Shown here in pieces: positions 1 to 8,804 of a DNA stretch of 64,000 nucleotides (the first letter of the stretch is position 1; each line of letters starts with the position of its first letter). The stretch comes from G963665185 sp963665185. GTDB taxonomy: Bacteria; Desulfobacterota; Desulfovibrionia; Desulfovibrionales; Desulfovibrionaceae. Both the position numbers and the translations under genes were made by a program. Below the pieces are notes generated by a model that saw only the letters and a program-made list of their open reading frames with translations, made no database searches and was not told the DNA's origin. Where the stretch lies: contig CAXXPO010000021.1 of the NCBI GenBank assembly GCA_963665185.2, positions 62,001 through 126,000 of the forward strand, given 5' to 3'.

Positions 1-198
1 GCTCAGGTCCAGTCCATCGCCACGGCCAGCGAGGAGCAGTCCTCGGCCAGCGAAGAGATCACCCGGACCATTGAAGACATCAACCATGTCTCCACGGAGA
101 CGGCTGCAGGCATGCAGCAGGCGGAAGCGGCCATTTCCGACCTGGCCCGGTTGGCCGAACAGCTTGGAATGCTTATCGAGAAGCTTCGCGAAGGATAG
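1..198 (+). CDS. Methyl-accepting chemotaxis protein, C-terminal end (partial)
   Basis: Only the last 65 codons of this gene are in the window; it enters from the left edge in frame 1 and stops with TAG at 196-198. The visible residues are the end of a chemoreceptor signalling helix: IATASEEQSSASEEI is the heptad-patterned methylation-helix type of sequence found near the C terminus of MCPs, followed by a helix with ISDLARLAEQL. In the family this cytoplasmic coiled coil contacts CheA and CheW and carries glutamates for adaptation. The sensing domain and membrane segments lie outside the window, so the ligand cannot be judged. No CheR-binding pentapeptide is visible at the end. Confidence 0.85.
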   Translation, partial: AQVQSIATASEEQSSASEEITRTIEDINHVSTETAAGMQQAEAAISDLARLAEQLGMLIEKLREG

Positions 199-302
199 AA
201 ACCCCAGGGCGGGTTGATCGAGGCGCGAGAGGTCGACCCGCCAAGCGCAACGAGCCACAGCTCTTTTGCAATGCGAGTGAATTGCGCGCATTTCGTGAAA
301 AT

Positions 303-334
303 ACCGGCGGTATGGAGTCTTCCATACCGCCGGT
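303..334. terminator. Bidirectional terminator-like hairpin between convergent genes
   Basis: A perfect 14-bp inverted repeat (303-316 with 321-334, loop GTCT) lies between the chemoreceptor stop at 198 and the Hpt stop at 362. On the minus strand it is followed by ATTTTC, so it best serves the Hpt gene, but it can stop both transcripts. Confidence 0.7.
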
Positions 335-361
335 TGAATTTGGATCGGAAAGATTTGAAAA

Positions 362-730
362 TTATTCTTCGTCGATGAATTTCCGCATGAATCCCACCAG
401 GCGTTCCAATTCGGCATCGAGCTGCCGACAACAGGCTTGAGAACCGGAGAGGTTGGCGTCGCGTGCGGCGCACTCCAGGGCCGCGGCCGAAGCCCTTGCT
501 GGCTCGGCGCCCAGCGTGGAGGCTGCTCCCTTGATGGAGTGGGCAAGGAACTTCAGCTCTGAAAAATCATTCTGTTCCAGAGCAGCCTTCACTTTTTCCA
601 ATCTTTTGGGTTCCTCGGCAACGAACACCGTAAACATGCGTTTCACGAAGTCCTTGCGTGTCGACGCCATGCGTTCGAGCCATTCTTTATCTATGACATC
701 GCTGGTGGGTTTCTCTGCATCGGTGGGCAT
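362..730 (-). CDS. Hpt (histidine phosphotransfer) domain protein
   Basis: A 122-residue protein that is almost entirely one Hpt four-helix bundle. The phosphorylatable histidine is in LAHSIKGAASTLGA (about residue 66), the usual HxxKG signature. It probably relays phosphate between a hybrid kinase and a response regulator; no hybrid kinase is in the window, so the partner is unknown. The start at 730 (MPTDAEK) is preceded by AAAGGA on the coding strand. An upstream in-frame extension of 49 codons looks non-coding. It lies downstream of the cinA-like gene on the same strand with a gap of about 137 bases, so co-transcription is possible. Confidence 0.85.
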   Translation of the reverse strand: MPTDAEKPTSDVIDKEWLERMASTRKDFVKRMFTVFVAEEPKRLEKVKAALEQNDFSELKFLAHSIKGAASTLGAEPARASAAALECAARDANLSGSQACCRQLDAELERLVGFMRKFIDEE

Positions 731-867
731 GTTTCGGTGTCCTTTGGCATGTGTAACTTTGGGGGGAAAATATTTTTCACTATAGGCATAACCTGCACTA
801 CGGGCAAGATGTATTGACAATTTGCCTCGGCTCTTGCCTGTTCTTCCTTGTCTTTTCCTTGCGTGGC

Positions 868-1347
868 CTACCTGCAAAGGCGCAGCAAAAGTGAAAGAGC
901 CTCCTGGGCCGACTGCATCTTGACGGCCAGTCTGTCTTCCTTGAAGTGGTGCACTTCAGCGACTTGCGCGCCGGGTACGGAAGCCGCCACCCAGACTGTT
1001 CCCACGGGTTTCGCCGGAGTGCCTCCGCCGGGACCGGCAATGCCGCTGACCGCCACGGCCGCCTGGCAGGTGAACAAGGTTCTGGCTCCGACAACCATTG
1101 CCCGGACCGTCTCCTCGCTGACCGCTCCCTGGGAAGCGAGTATTTCCGGCGCAACTCCCAGCAGCCGCATTTTGATCTCGTTGGAATAGGCTACGATACC
1201 GCCTGTATACCATCCCGAACTGCCTGCCATGTTGGTCAATGCATGACCGATAAGTCCGCCGGTACACGATTCCGCCGTAGCGAGCATCCATTTTTTTTCG
1301 TTCAGGCGTTGTCCCAGGGTGTGGACTATATCATTGATTTTTTCCAT
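868..1347 (-). CDS. pncC: CinA C-terminal-type nicotinamide-nucleotide amidase
   Basis: A 159-residue stand-alone CinA C-terminal domain. In the family this domain deamidates nicotinamide mononucleotide to nicotinate mononucleotide in pyridine-nucleotide salvage. The signature TAESCTGG is at residues 24-31 and GIAGPGGGTP follows in the second half with KPVGTVW, both typical of the family. The N-terminal molybdopterin-binding-like domain of full CinA is absent, as in many bacteria. The start has a strong GGAGGAGG ribosome site a few bases upstream. The gene is separate from recA, which often neighbours it elsewhere. Confidence 0.9.
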   Translation of the reverse strand: MEKINDIVHTLGQRLNEKKWMLATAESCTGGLIGHALTNMAGSSGWYTGGIVAYSNEIKMRLLGVAPEILASQGAVSEETVRAMVVGARTLFTCQAAVAVSGIAGPGGGTPAKPVGTVWVAASVPGAQVAEVHHFKEDRLAVKMQSAQEALSLLLRLCR

Positions 1348-1662
1348 GAACCTTGTTCCTCCTCCGGACTGTTTACTCCATTATCATCGGCAAGGCATCT
1401 TCTGAATGGTCGGGTAGTTGACGGAACCATGTACGGGGTGGTTGCAAGGTACAATCCGACAGACTGTTGAGATATGCTTGCGAACCGGCGCGGGAAAATC
1501 CGGGAACGACGCGTGGTTTTCGGCACGCGAAAGTTTTAATTTTTCATGGCAACACGGCTGCCGGGCCTTTGTCGCCAGCCTGGGCATGATTCCTGCTTTA
1601 CACAGGGCGGGCTGGAAGAATATCCTGCAAAGCTGTCGTCACAGTCAACCTGGGAGTTTTTC
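1348..1662. other. Intergenic region between divergent genes
   Basis: This 315-bp stretch separates the minus-strand pncC and the plus-strand phospholipase-like gene and should hold both promoters. An AT-rich dip lies near 1531-1556. A GG-N10-GC pattern at 1547-1561 resembles a sigma-54 site only weakly. I see no convincing coding sequence here. Confidence 0.5.
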
Positions 1663-2517
1663 ATGGCCTGGGCGATCATTGCCCTGTTCCTTTTTTTCCT
1701 GGCCGTTCCCGAGCAAGCCCAAGCCTGGGGGCCGGGGATGCATATGGTCACGGCGCATTATGTCCTGGATCATCTGGAGCTTCTTGCTCCGGCGGTTTCC
1801 CAGCTTTTAAGCGAAAACAAGGATGCGTTTTTGTATGGTTGTCTTTCCGCGGATATTTTTATCGGCAAGGGCAGCCGCTCCAAACGGATTCACAGCCACA
1901 ACTGGAGTACGGGAACAACCTTGCTGGAAAGTTCGCAGTCTCCACGTCTGCGTGCCTATGCCCTGGGATACATGGCACATCTTGCTGCGGATGTGGTCGC
2001 GCACAATTATTATGTTCCCAACGTCCTGTACCGGGTCAAACTGCGGGGGCGGGTGTCCCATGTCTATACGGAAATGCAGGCGGACCGTTTCCTCACCTGG
2101 GACAGGCTGGAAGCCAAACGGCTTTTTCATATGCCGCTCAAGGAAGCCGATTTTTGCCTTCTCGACGCTCTGAACCAATCCCGGCTGCCGTTTTTAGTCA
2201 AAAAGCGTGTGTACCATGGCAGCCTCTACCTGGCAGGCAAGCGGATTAATGCTTCGCTGCGTTATATCGACCAGCGTATCCCAATGGATCTGAATGCCGG
2301 CCGGATTCTTGCCATGCAGCGTCTCAGCCAGGGGCTGGTTTTGGATGTGCTGAACAACCCCTGTGGGTCTGCCGTGCTTGATTACGACCCCATTGGCAGT
2401 GACCATCTGAACATGGTCCGCCGTTCCCGCCGCAGGCACAGCCCCGTGCTTCGTATTGCCAGGGGCAGCGACCCGTTTTCTGTTCCTTTCGAACTCTTTC
2501 GTCTGCAAACCACCTGA
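1663..2517 (+). CDS. Exported zinc-dependent phospholipase C-like protein
   Basis: A 284-residue protein with a clear signal peptide (hydrophobic residues 2-16, cleavage expected after the AQA of PEQAQA). The mature protein would begin with Trp and continue WGPGMH, which fits the zinc-dependent phospholipase C / S1-P1 nuclease fold where the N-terminal Trp and later His and Asp residues hold the zinc cluster. Further metal-ligand candidates are HNW and GYMAHLAADVVAHNYY near residue 110. It is likely periplasmic or secreted and acts on phospholipids or a related phosphodiester; the substrate cannot be read from sequence. The start at 1663 was chosen because GGGAG sits six bases upstream and the signal peptide begins there. 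Confidence 0.75.
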   Translation: MAWAIIALFLFFLAVPEQAQAWGPGMHMVTAHYVLDHLELLAPAVSQLLSENKDAFLYGCLSADIFIGKGSRSKRIHSHNWSTGTTLLESSQSPRLRAYALGYMAHLAADVVAHNYYVPNVLYRVKLRGRVSHVYTEMQADRFLTWDRLEAKRLFHMPLKEADFCLLDALNQSRLPFLVKKRVYHGSLYLAGKRINASLRYIDQRIPMDLNAGRILAMQRLSQGLVLDVLNNPCGSAVLDYDPIGSDHLNMVRRSRRRHSPVLRIARGSDPFSVPFELFRLQTT

Positions 2518-2732
2518 AATGGGGGAGCCTGGAGGCACAACCTCTCCTTGTACAGGTTGCTTTCCGTGTTTGGGGTTTGAGAACGCATTTTCGGCCGCTT
2601 TGTTTGTGAAGATGGGGGAAATGCAGTACAAAGGTACAGGAGCCGGAGTTGAAATTGGATTTGCCGGGACGTTGCGCACAAGCCGATGTTACGGTTGCCG
2701 CACTGGGAAATTGTTTGCAGGGAGCCTGATAG

Positions 2733-3575
2733 ATGCTGATTCGCTGTTGGGGTGCGCGTGGTTCCATCCCTGTTTCGGGCCGCGATTACCAAAAATACGG
2801 AGGCGACACCACCTGTCTTGAGGTTGTCGCGGCTTCCGGGGAGACGGTTGTGGTGGATGCCGGAACGGGTATCCGCGCCCTTGGAAACAGAATGTTGCGT
2901 GAAAGGCGTCTGGAATGCAGCATGTTGTTCACCCATTCGCACTGGGACCACATTCTCGGGTTTCCTTTTTTCAAGCCGATCTACCATGCCGGCGCGCGAA
3001 TCCATGTTCATGGGTGCCCGTTGACCCAGGGCAATATGGAAATGCTGCTGGCCAAGACCATGGCCCCGCCGTATTTTCCCGTCCCATTCAAGGATATTGC
3101 CGCGGTCATGTCCTATGGCGAGGCCTGTCGGGACATTGTTTCCATCGGTTCCCTGCGGATCACCAGCATTACCTTGAGCCACCCCAATCTGGGGTTGGGC
3201 TACCGTTTCGAGGAACAGGGCAGATCGTTCGTTTTTTTAACGGACAATGAACTGGGCCATCCGCACCGGGGCGGCAAAAGTCTCGCCGAGTACGTGGCTT
3301 TTTGCCGGAATGCCGACCTGCTTTTGCATGACGCGGAATACGATGAAGACGACTACGTCCGCAGGCGGGGATGGGGCCATTCCCTGTATACCGATGCCTT
3401 GGCCCTGGCCCTGGCCGCGGGGGCCAAAAGGTTCGGCCTGTATCACCATAATCAGGACCGCACGGATGATGGTGTGGACGCCATGGTGGAAACCTGCCGG
3501 ACGCTGGCCTCGGCATCGGGGCGTGCGGATTTGGAATGCTTCGGGGCGCGCCAGGGAGAGGAATATCAGGTTTGA
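2733..3575 (+). CDS. Metallo-beta-lactamase-fold hydrolase
   Basis: A 280-residue cytoplasmic protein with the metal-binding motif HSHWDH (about residue 70), an upstream strand ending VVVDAGTGIR, a later TDNELGHP (possible bridging Asp), and HDAEYDEDDY. This arrangement matches the MBL-fold group related to phosphodiesterases and RNase Z-like proteins (PhnP-like). The N-terminal LIRCWGARGSIPVSG is a recognisable start of this subgroup. The substrate is unknown; members hydrolyse cyclic phosphodiesters or RNA ends. It lies 215 bp behind the phospholipase-like gene, and no regulatory connection is visible. Confidence 0.8.
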   Translation: MLIRCWGARGSIPVSGRDYQKYGGDTTCLEVVAASGETVVVDAGTGIRALGNRMLRERRLECSMLFTHSHWDHILGFPFFKPIYHAGARIHVHGCPLTQGNMEMLLAKTMAPPYFPVPFKDIAAVMSYGEACRDIVSIGSLRITSITLSHPNLGLGYRFEEQGRSFVFLTDNELGHPHRGGKSLAEYVAFCRNADLLLHDAEYDEDDYVRRRGWGHSLYTDALALALAAGAKRFGLYHHNQDRTDDGVDAMVETCRTLASASGRADLECFGARQGEEYQV

Positions 3576-3918
3576 CATTTGGCGCGAGGAAGGGAAGCGG
3601 GCCGGAGGGCTCCCCCCCAGGGCGAGGGCTTGCCGCCGAGCGTACTGATTCTGCTGGACAGTTTTGACAAGCCGACTTTGAGGGCGTGGTCTGGCAATGG
3701 ATTGTTGAATGTTTTTGAACAGATACTCAGTTTGTTCGTCTTCCCGGCCGGCATTGACGGGCGGGTTTTGGGCTGCAAGGTTTGCGAACGCAATGCGGAA
3801 GATATCGACAAACTGACAGAGGGCTTGGATTGCTGGTTGATTTTGCAAGGTAAAGAGGCCATACTGTGGGCTGGAAACCGTTTTCGATCCTCCATTCAAA
3901 GGCTTTGGAGATACTGTT
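3576..3918. other. Intergenic region upstream of a lone receiver
   Basis: This stretch of about 340 bp has no recognisable gene. Open frames on both strands here have no domain signature and one would overlap the start of the receiver gene. It presumably carries the receiver promoter. Confidence 0.45.
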
Positions 3919-4320
3919 ATGCGTGCGCTGATCGTTGATGACGATTTTTACTGCCGCAGCTATTTGCAGGAAATTCTGCATCCGTTCATGTACTGTGATA
4001 CTGCGGTGAATGGGGATGAAGCCATATTCGCCTTCCGTCGTGCCGTATCCGAGGCAAAGCCTTACGATCTCATCTGCCTGGACATTGTCATGCCCGAGAT
4101 AGATGGGCAGAAAGCCCTGCGTGAAATCAGGGCCATTGAAAGGGAGCTCGGGGTATCCGAGGACAATGGGGTCAAGGTGGTCATCACCACGGTCTTGGAC
4201 GATAATGAGGAAACGCACAATGCGTTTTTTCTGGGAGGGGCGACATCCTATATGGTCAAGCCCATCGATGAATCGGTCATTCTTTCCGAGTTGCGGAAAC
4301 TGGGACTGATCAAGGTCTGA
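3919..4320 (+). CDS. Single-domain response regulator (CheY-like receiver)
   Basis: A 133-residue protein consisting of one receiver domain. The acidic pair is VDDD near the N terminus, the phosphoacceptor Asp is in CLDIVMPEIDG (about residue 54), the switch Thr is in ITTV and the conserved Lys in MVKPID. All key residues are therefore present and it should accept phosphate. No output domain is fused, so it must act through protein contacts. The closest signalling gene in the window is the Hpt protein 3 kb away; a link is only a guess. GGAG lies eight bases before the start. Confidence 0.9.
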   Translation: MRALIVDDDFYCRSYLQEILHPFMYCDTAVNGDEAIFAFRRAVSEAKPYDLICLDIVMPEIDGQKALREIRAIERELGVSEDNGVKVVITTVLDDNEETHNAFFLGGATSYMVKPIDESVILSELRKLGLIKV

Positions 4321-5179
4321 GACAAAGGGGTGCCGACATGCATTTCCGGGGCGTGGTGATCCATGTCCTTTTGTCGTGTGGCAGGTTGAGGATCTCAGGC
4401 GAAGCTGAGAAAAATCCAAATCGTTGCGTGTGAAGAAGCACTCTCTTTGGGGAGTTGCCCTTCATGTTTTCGAGCCGTCCGGCAAAGAGGGCCACTACTC
4501 CGGGCTGCTTTTGCAGGTGTTGTTGCTCCGAGCCTTTTTGGGGCTGGCGATGAACTCTTTTCAGCGACCGACACATCCTTCCGCTTCCTTACTCTTCCAT
4601 TGGTTTTTGGGGACAATCCTTTCAAATCCCTTGACGACCCGCCTTCAGGTACGGCTCCGGCTCGAAAGCCTCTTCATCCATGCGCTGCAGGGGATTGGAC
4701 GATGACTTTTAACGAAGCTTCCATCGCCTCTTCGCATGTGCTACGGATTGCACATGGGATTTCATGCAGGGAACAGCATCGGTGCGTTGACAAGCCCCCC
4801 CAGGCAATCCGCTTTGTCTGCTGATGGTTGAAGGGATTTTTACGGGATGCCCTGAAGGACGGCTGGCAGTGACCTTGTCGCGGCTGGATTTTCTCGTGAT
4901 GTACGCAAAAAACGTATGCGTATTTTGCGGAGGAGCGCGATCTTGAAAAACGTTGTTTTCAGTTTGCTTCCACCGCTTTTTGCGGGGCATGGCCCCGCCA
5001 TGCCAAGAATTTCCAGTGTCAAGTCGGCAGGAACTTCCTTTGTCTGCTCTTTGAGCCGACGCGACACTGGAAAATTGCTGTTGATGAATTGCCGGGCTTG
5101 CTTCACCACCGGTTGAGGGATAGAGTCGGAGCATTGGGATGGAAAATTCGGTATATACAACAAAAATATATTTTGCGTG

Positions 5180-5196
5180 ATGAACTGGAAGTTCAT
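5180..5196. promoter_or_regulatory. Inverted repeat upstream of the Rrf2 gene (candidate operator)
   Basis: Perfect 7-bp arms ATGAACT and AGTTCAT with a 3-base centre. Extending to 12 bp per arm keeps 10 of 12 matches. It lies about 70-86 bp before the Rrf2 start, a usual place for an autoregulatory site. Confidence 0.4.
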
Positions 5197-5210
5197 TACG
5201 TATTTTGTTC

Positions 5211-5248
5211 TTGTACGAAATCTCTGCATGTACACTGATGTCGTACAA
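5211..5248. promoter_or_regulatory. Spaced inverted repeat in front of the Rrf2 gene (candidate operator)
   Basis: TTGTACGA at 5211-5218 and its exact complement TCGTACAA at 5241-5248 are separated by 22 bp. The second arm ends 17 bp before the Rrf2 start codon. Rrf2 proteins commonly bind inverted repeats at their own promoters, so autoregulation is a reasonable guess. Confidence 0.4.
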
Positions 5249-5265
5249 CTCCTGGAGAAACATGC

Positions 5266-5712
5266 ATGCGAATGACAACACGCAGTCGGTACGGTACGCG
5301 GATGATGCTGGATATTGCCTTCCACGGCCAGAACGGTCCTGTCCGGATAAATGAAATTGCCAGAAGACAGAATCTTTCCGTAAAGTATCTGGAAAAACTG
5401 GTTCGGGAACTCAAGGCCGCCGGTCTGGTCAACAGCAAACGCGGACCGAAAGGCGGCCACTCCCTCTCGCGTCCTGCCTCGGAAATCAACATCGGGGAGA
5501 TCGTGCGGGTTCTGGAAGGGGGAACCGCGCTGGTGGATTGCGGCGTGCCCGGGGAGCAGTGCGAACGGGCGGGGAATTGTCCCACCCGTGATGTATGGGT
5601 GCAGGCGGCCAACGCAATGTATGACGTGCTGACTCAAATGACGCTGGAAGATCTTCTTCAGGATTATGATATTTCCGCTCTTGGACCGTGCTCGGGCGGG
5701 GAGGGTTTCTGA
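5266..5712 (+). CDS. Rrf2-family transcriptional regulator
   Basis: A 148-residue regulator. Residues 1-70 form the Rrf2 winged helix with RINEIARRQNLSVKYLEKL (helix-turn-helix) and KRGPKGGHSLSRP (wing). Three cysteines, C-x7-C-x5-C around residues 92-106 (DCGVPGEQCERAGNC), match the cluster-ligand positions of IscR/NsrR/RsrR-like members, so an iron-sulfur or redox sensor is likely. The start follows CTGGAG by eight bases; a second ATG two codons later is possible. Two inverted repeats sit directly upstream. The downstream FAD oxidoreductase gene, 172 bp away on the same strand, is a plausible target. Confidence 0.9.
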   Translation: MRMTTRSRYGTRMMLDIAFHGQNGPVRINEIARRQNLSVKYLEKLVRELKAAGLVNSKRGPKGGHSLSRPASEINIGEIVRVLEGGTALVDCGVPGEQCERAGNCPTRDVWVQAANAMYDVLTQMTLEDLLQDYDISALGPCSGGEGF

Positions 5713-5884
5713 ACGTCCGGAAAAGGCACCTTTTCCAAGGGTGCGCCGGATTGAATAATTCTCTGTGGGGACACTGGGAATACTGATTTCGGCTTTTTTT
5801 CCCGTTCTTGCCAAGCTGGCGATTTGTGATTTTTCTGTCTGACGGCCGAGTGGTTTGATCGCGATTTGAAGTATGGGAGGTCCA

Positions 5885-7009
5885 ATGACCAGACGACTGA
5901 TCCTCGCAGGCGGCGGCCATGTCCACATGAGCGCCATGAAAGGCCTGGCCCGGTTCACCGAGTCCGGACACGAGGTGCTCCTGGTCGGGCCGGACGAATA
6001 TCATTATTATTCGGGCATGGGGCCTGGTTTGCTGGGGGGGATGTACCGGGCGGAAGACATCCGGTTTCATGTGGCCAAGATGGTGCGCGACCGGGGAGGG
6101 CGGTTTGTTTGCGGCAGGATTGCGCGCATAGAGCCGGACGCACAGCGCGTGTTTTTGGAGGACGGCAGTGATTTTTCCTACGACGTGCTGTCCCTCAACG
6201 TGGGCAGCCGCGTACCATGCGATTTCCCCGAAGCCGCGACGGTCGGGAACCTGTTCGCGGTCAAGCCCATTCAGGACTTGGCGACGGCCCGTGAAAAGAT
6301 TCTTGATTTTTTTGGCAAGGGCATCCCCTTGCAGGTGCTTGTCGTCGGCGGTGGCCCAGCCGGACTGGAGTGTGCGGGCAATGTGTTGGGACTGGCTGAA
6401 AAACACGGTGGGAGCGTGCATGTCAGCGTGGTCGGGGGCAGTCGGTTCATGGGAAGGTTTTCAACGCGCATCAGATCGCTGGCTCTGGACAATCTTCAGC
6501 GACGCGGTGCCAGGGTTCTGGAAGGCGTATGGCTGGACCGGTTCAACGTCAATCAGGCTGTGCTTTCAGACGGAAGCAAGATCGCGTTTCATGTGGGCAT
6601 CCTGGCCGTGGGCGTCGCCATGCCGGAAATTTTGGCCCAATCCGGCCTGGCCTGTGGGGCGCATGGCGGAATGCTGGTCAACAAGCACCTGCAAAGCGTG
6701 TCCCACGGAAATGTATTCGGCGGGGGGGACTGCATAGAATTTCAGCCCGCCCCCCTGGACAAGGTCGGAGTTTACGCAGTGCGCGAAAATCCGGTACTGA
6801 CGCATAATCTTCTGGCCGCTCTGGAGAATCGTCCGCTCCAGGTTTTTGATCCTGGTTCGCCCGCCTATCTGCTGCTTTTCAATCTGGGCGACGGCACGGC
6901 CATCCTGTCCAAACACGGGTTCGCCCTGCGCCACGGGCTTGCCATGAAGCTCAAGGATTACATCGACCGCAAGTTTATGCGTGAATTCCAGGTTTCGGGG
7001 GAAGTCTGA
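5885..7009 (+). CDS. FAD-dependent pyridine nucleotide-disulfide oxidoreductase family protein (SelD N-terminal type)
   Basis: A 374-residue flavoprotein with an N-terminal FAD-binding glycine motif (LILAGGGHVHMS), a second dinucleotide motif VLVVGGGPAGLE near residue 155 and a C-terminal FAD contact VFGGGDCIEF. It resembles NDH-2-like oxidoreductases and best fits the family that is fused in front of selenophosphate synthetase in many bacteria; here it is free-standing. No SelD gene is in the window. The substrate and electron acceptor are unknown. The start at 5885 follows GGGAGG by a short spacer; an in-frame ATG four codons earlier is less likely. Confidence 0.75.
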   Translation: MTRRLILAGGGHVHMSAMKGLARFTESGHEVLLVGPDEYHYYSGMGPGLLGGMYRAEDIRFHVAKMVRDRGGRFVCGRIARIEPDAQRVFLEDGSDFSYDVLSLNVGSRVPCDFPEAATVGNLFAVKPIQDLATAREKILDFFGKGIPLQVLVVGGGPAGLECAGNVLGLAEKHGGSVHVSVVGGSRFMGRFSTRIRSLALDNLQRRGARVLEGVWLDRFNVNQAVLSDGSKIAFHVGILAVGVAMPEILAQSGLACGAHGGMLVNKHLQSVSHGNVFGGGDCIEFQPAPLDKVGVYAVRENPVLTHNLLAALENRPLQVFDPGSPAYLLLFNLGDGTAILSKHGFALRHGLAMKLKDYIDRKFMREFQVSGEV

Positions 7010-7025
7010 TTTTTTCGGTACATGT

Positions 7026-7072
7026 CATGATGAAAGGCTCTGAAACACGCAGTTCCAGAGCCCTTCATCATG
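7026..7072. terminator. Hairpin between convergent genes
   Basis: Arms of about 18 bp (7026-7043 with 7055-7072) differ at one position. It lies between the oxidoreductase stop at 7009 and the sugar-porter stop at 7107. There is no clear T tract on either side, so termination is likely but not certain. Confidence 0.55.
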
Positions 7073-7106
7073 GTGCGCCGATACTTTCCCGGCAGGGGGG
7101 CGCTTC

Positions 7107-8486
7107 TTACACTTCCCGCCCCAGTTCGCAGGAAGGGAGTCCTGCCTTGAGGTTGTGCTCGATGGTTTCCAGGGGAACGCCCTTGGTTTCCGGTACATAG
7201 GCGCGGCAGAAAATCCAGCCTGCCAGCCCGACCAGGGCATAGAGCCAGAACGCGCCTGGCTTGCCCAGGTTTTCGGTGATGGACAGAAAGGTCATGGCCA
7301 CCACGAAGTTGAATCCCCAGTTTGACAGAGTGGCCAGGCTCATGGCTTTTCCCCGGATGTTGGTGGGGTATATTTCAGAAATGAGCAGCCAGGCAATGGG
7401 ACCGAGGCTTACGGCAAAACAGGCGATGTAGGCCAGCATGCCGCCCACTGCGACCCACTTGAGCAGCGCGCCGAGCTGCGTTTCGAAATAAAATGCCCCG
7501 CCCAACGCGGCGAGGCTGGCGGTCATGCCCAGCAGCCCCATGGACAGCAGAGGCTTGCGGCCCAATTTGTCGATGAGCCTGATGGACACGATGGTGAAGA
7601 GCACGTTGATGACTCCCACGCTGACCGTGGCCGTGATGGCGGAAACGTCCGAGGTGAATCCGGCCATCTGGAAGATGGTGGGCGCGTAGTAGATGACCGT
7701 GTTGATGCCCGTGGCCTGCTGCACCAGCATGATGCCCACGCCGATGATGAGGGCCGGGCGGAGCCATGGGGAGAGCAGGTCGCGCAGGGAGCCTTCTCCG
7801 TCCGATTCTGCAATGGCCTGCCGTATCTGTTGGATTTCAGCCTGTGCCTCGGTTGCGGGAAGCAGCTTTTTCAGCACGGCCATGGCCTCGGCGTCCCGGT
7901 TTCTGGACATGAGCCAGCGGGGCGTTTCCGGCAAAAAGAGCATGCCCACCAGCAGGGCCATGGCCGGGACAACGCCGCACAGAAACATGGTGCGCCAGCC
8001 GAAGCCCAGATGGGCGCAGGCATCGTCGACAAAGTAGGAAACCAGGATGCCGATGGTGATCATGAGTTGGTTCAGGGAAACCAGGGCTCCGCGCATGGCG
8101 GGCGGCGAAATTTCGGAAATGTATAACGGCACGCAGAACGAGGCCACGCCGATGGCCACTCCCAGGACGAGACGTCCCGCGGCCAGCCCGGTCACGTTTT
8201 GGGCCATGGCCGCTCCGATGGTTCCCAGGACGAATATGAGGGCTGTGGACAGCACGACTTTTTTGCGGCCGAAGCGGTCGGTTATCTGGCCGGAAAAGAA
8301 TGCACCCAGCATGGCTCCCACCAGCACGGCGCTGACAATGATTTCCTGTTGCAGGGCGCTTAAGCCGAAGTCCTGCTTGAGGAACAGAAGCGCCCCGGAA
8401 ATGACCCCCGTGTCGAATCCGAAAAGCAGGCCTCCCATGGCCGCCACGCCCGCGACAACATATGCAAACCGAGATGTGTCCTGCAC
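7107..8486 (-). CDS. Sugar porter family MFS transporter
   Basis: A 459-residue, twelve-helix transporter of the major facilitator sugar porter family (XylE/GalP/AraE group), which carries sugars by proton symport. Family marks are GRKK after helix 2, the RGALVS region, FLPETPRW at the end of helix 6, the QQATGINTVIYYAP stretch of helix 7, a second DKLGRKP loop, and PETKGVPLE at the C terminus. The GTG start at 8486 was chosen because AAGGAGG lies five bases upstream and the family begins close to this point; an upstream ATG at 8528 has no ribosome site. The gene is alone on the minus strand. Confidence 0.9.
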   Translation of the reverse strand: MQDTSRFAYVVAGVAAMGGLLFGFDTGVISGALLFLKQDFGLSALQQEIIVSAVLVGAMLGAFFSGQITDRFGRKKVVLSTALIFVLGTIGAAMAQNVTGLAAGRLVLGVAIGVASFCVPLYISEISPPAMRGALVSLNQLMITIGILVSYFVDDACAHLGFGWRTMFLCGVVPAMALLVGMLFLPETPRWLMSRNRDAEAMAVLKKLLPATEAQAEIQQIRQAIAESDGEGSLRDLLSPWLRPALIIGVGIMLVQQATGINTVIYYAPTIFQMAGFTSDVSAITATVSVGVINVLFTIVSIRLIDKLGRKPLLSMGLLGMTASLAALGGAFYFETQLGALLKWVAVGGMLAYIACFAVSLGPIAWLLISEIYPTNIRGKAMSLATLSNWGFNFVVAMTFLSITENLGKPGAFWLYALVGLAGWIFCRAYVPETKGVPLETIEHNLKAGLPSCELGREV

Positions 8487-8804
8487 TCCTTCCTCCTTTT
8501 GCAAATTACCGGACAGAACCGCTGTCATACTGCTGAAACGCCGGGATATGGCAGGATAACGAAAAATCCGCCCGATTCCTACCGATAGTCTGCCATATAA
8601 CCGCAACATGTGACGGTCCGGCATAGGTTTTGTCGGGGGCCCCTGGCACCGTCTGGATTCTACGAAGGAAGGGCGGAAGGCGGGAAGGGGGGCAAGGATA
8701 CCACGAGGGAACAGGGGGACTTGCGCCCCCCCTCAGGCTGCAGAGAAAGGCCCGGCAGTTTCGTCGCACTGCCCCCCCCTCGGATCGGGAATTGCGGGTT
8801 TTCC

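Larger units (their letters stand above)
4321..5265. other. Long gene-poor region with several hairpins
   Basis: About 945 bp without a convincing protein gene. Open frames on both strands have no recognisable domain and unnatural composition. Visible structure includes a hairpin of two 10-bp arms (4904-4913 with 4920-4929), a 7-bp GC-rich stem with a 3-base loop (4982-4998), a TTGAAAAAC/GTTTTCAG pair near 4943-4963, and the inverted repeats in front of the Rrf2 gene. A structured RNA or a decayed gene would both fit; neither is proven. Confidence 0.4.

Noticed and set aside
1547..1561. GG-N10-GC pattern resembling a sigma-54 site
   Set aside because: Only the GG and GC positions fit well; the TTGC part reads CTGC, and such matches occur by chance in GC-rich DNA.
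3579..3938. Possible 119-residue gene on the plus strand
   Set aside because: It overlaps the receiver start, has no motif and weak ribosome site.
4447..4824. Possible 125-residue gene on the plus strand
   Set aside because: Composition is irregular and there is no recognisable domain; kept as intergenic.
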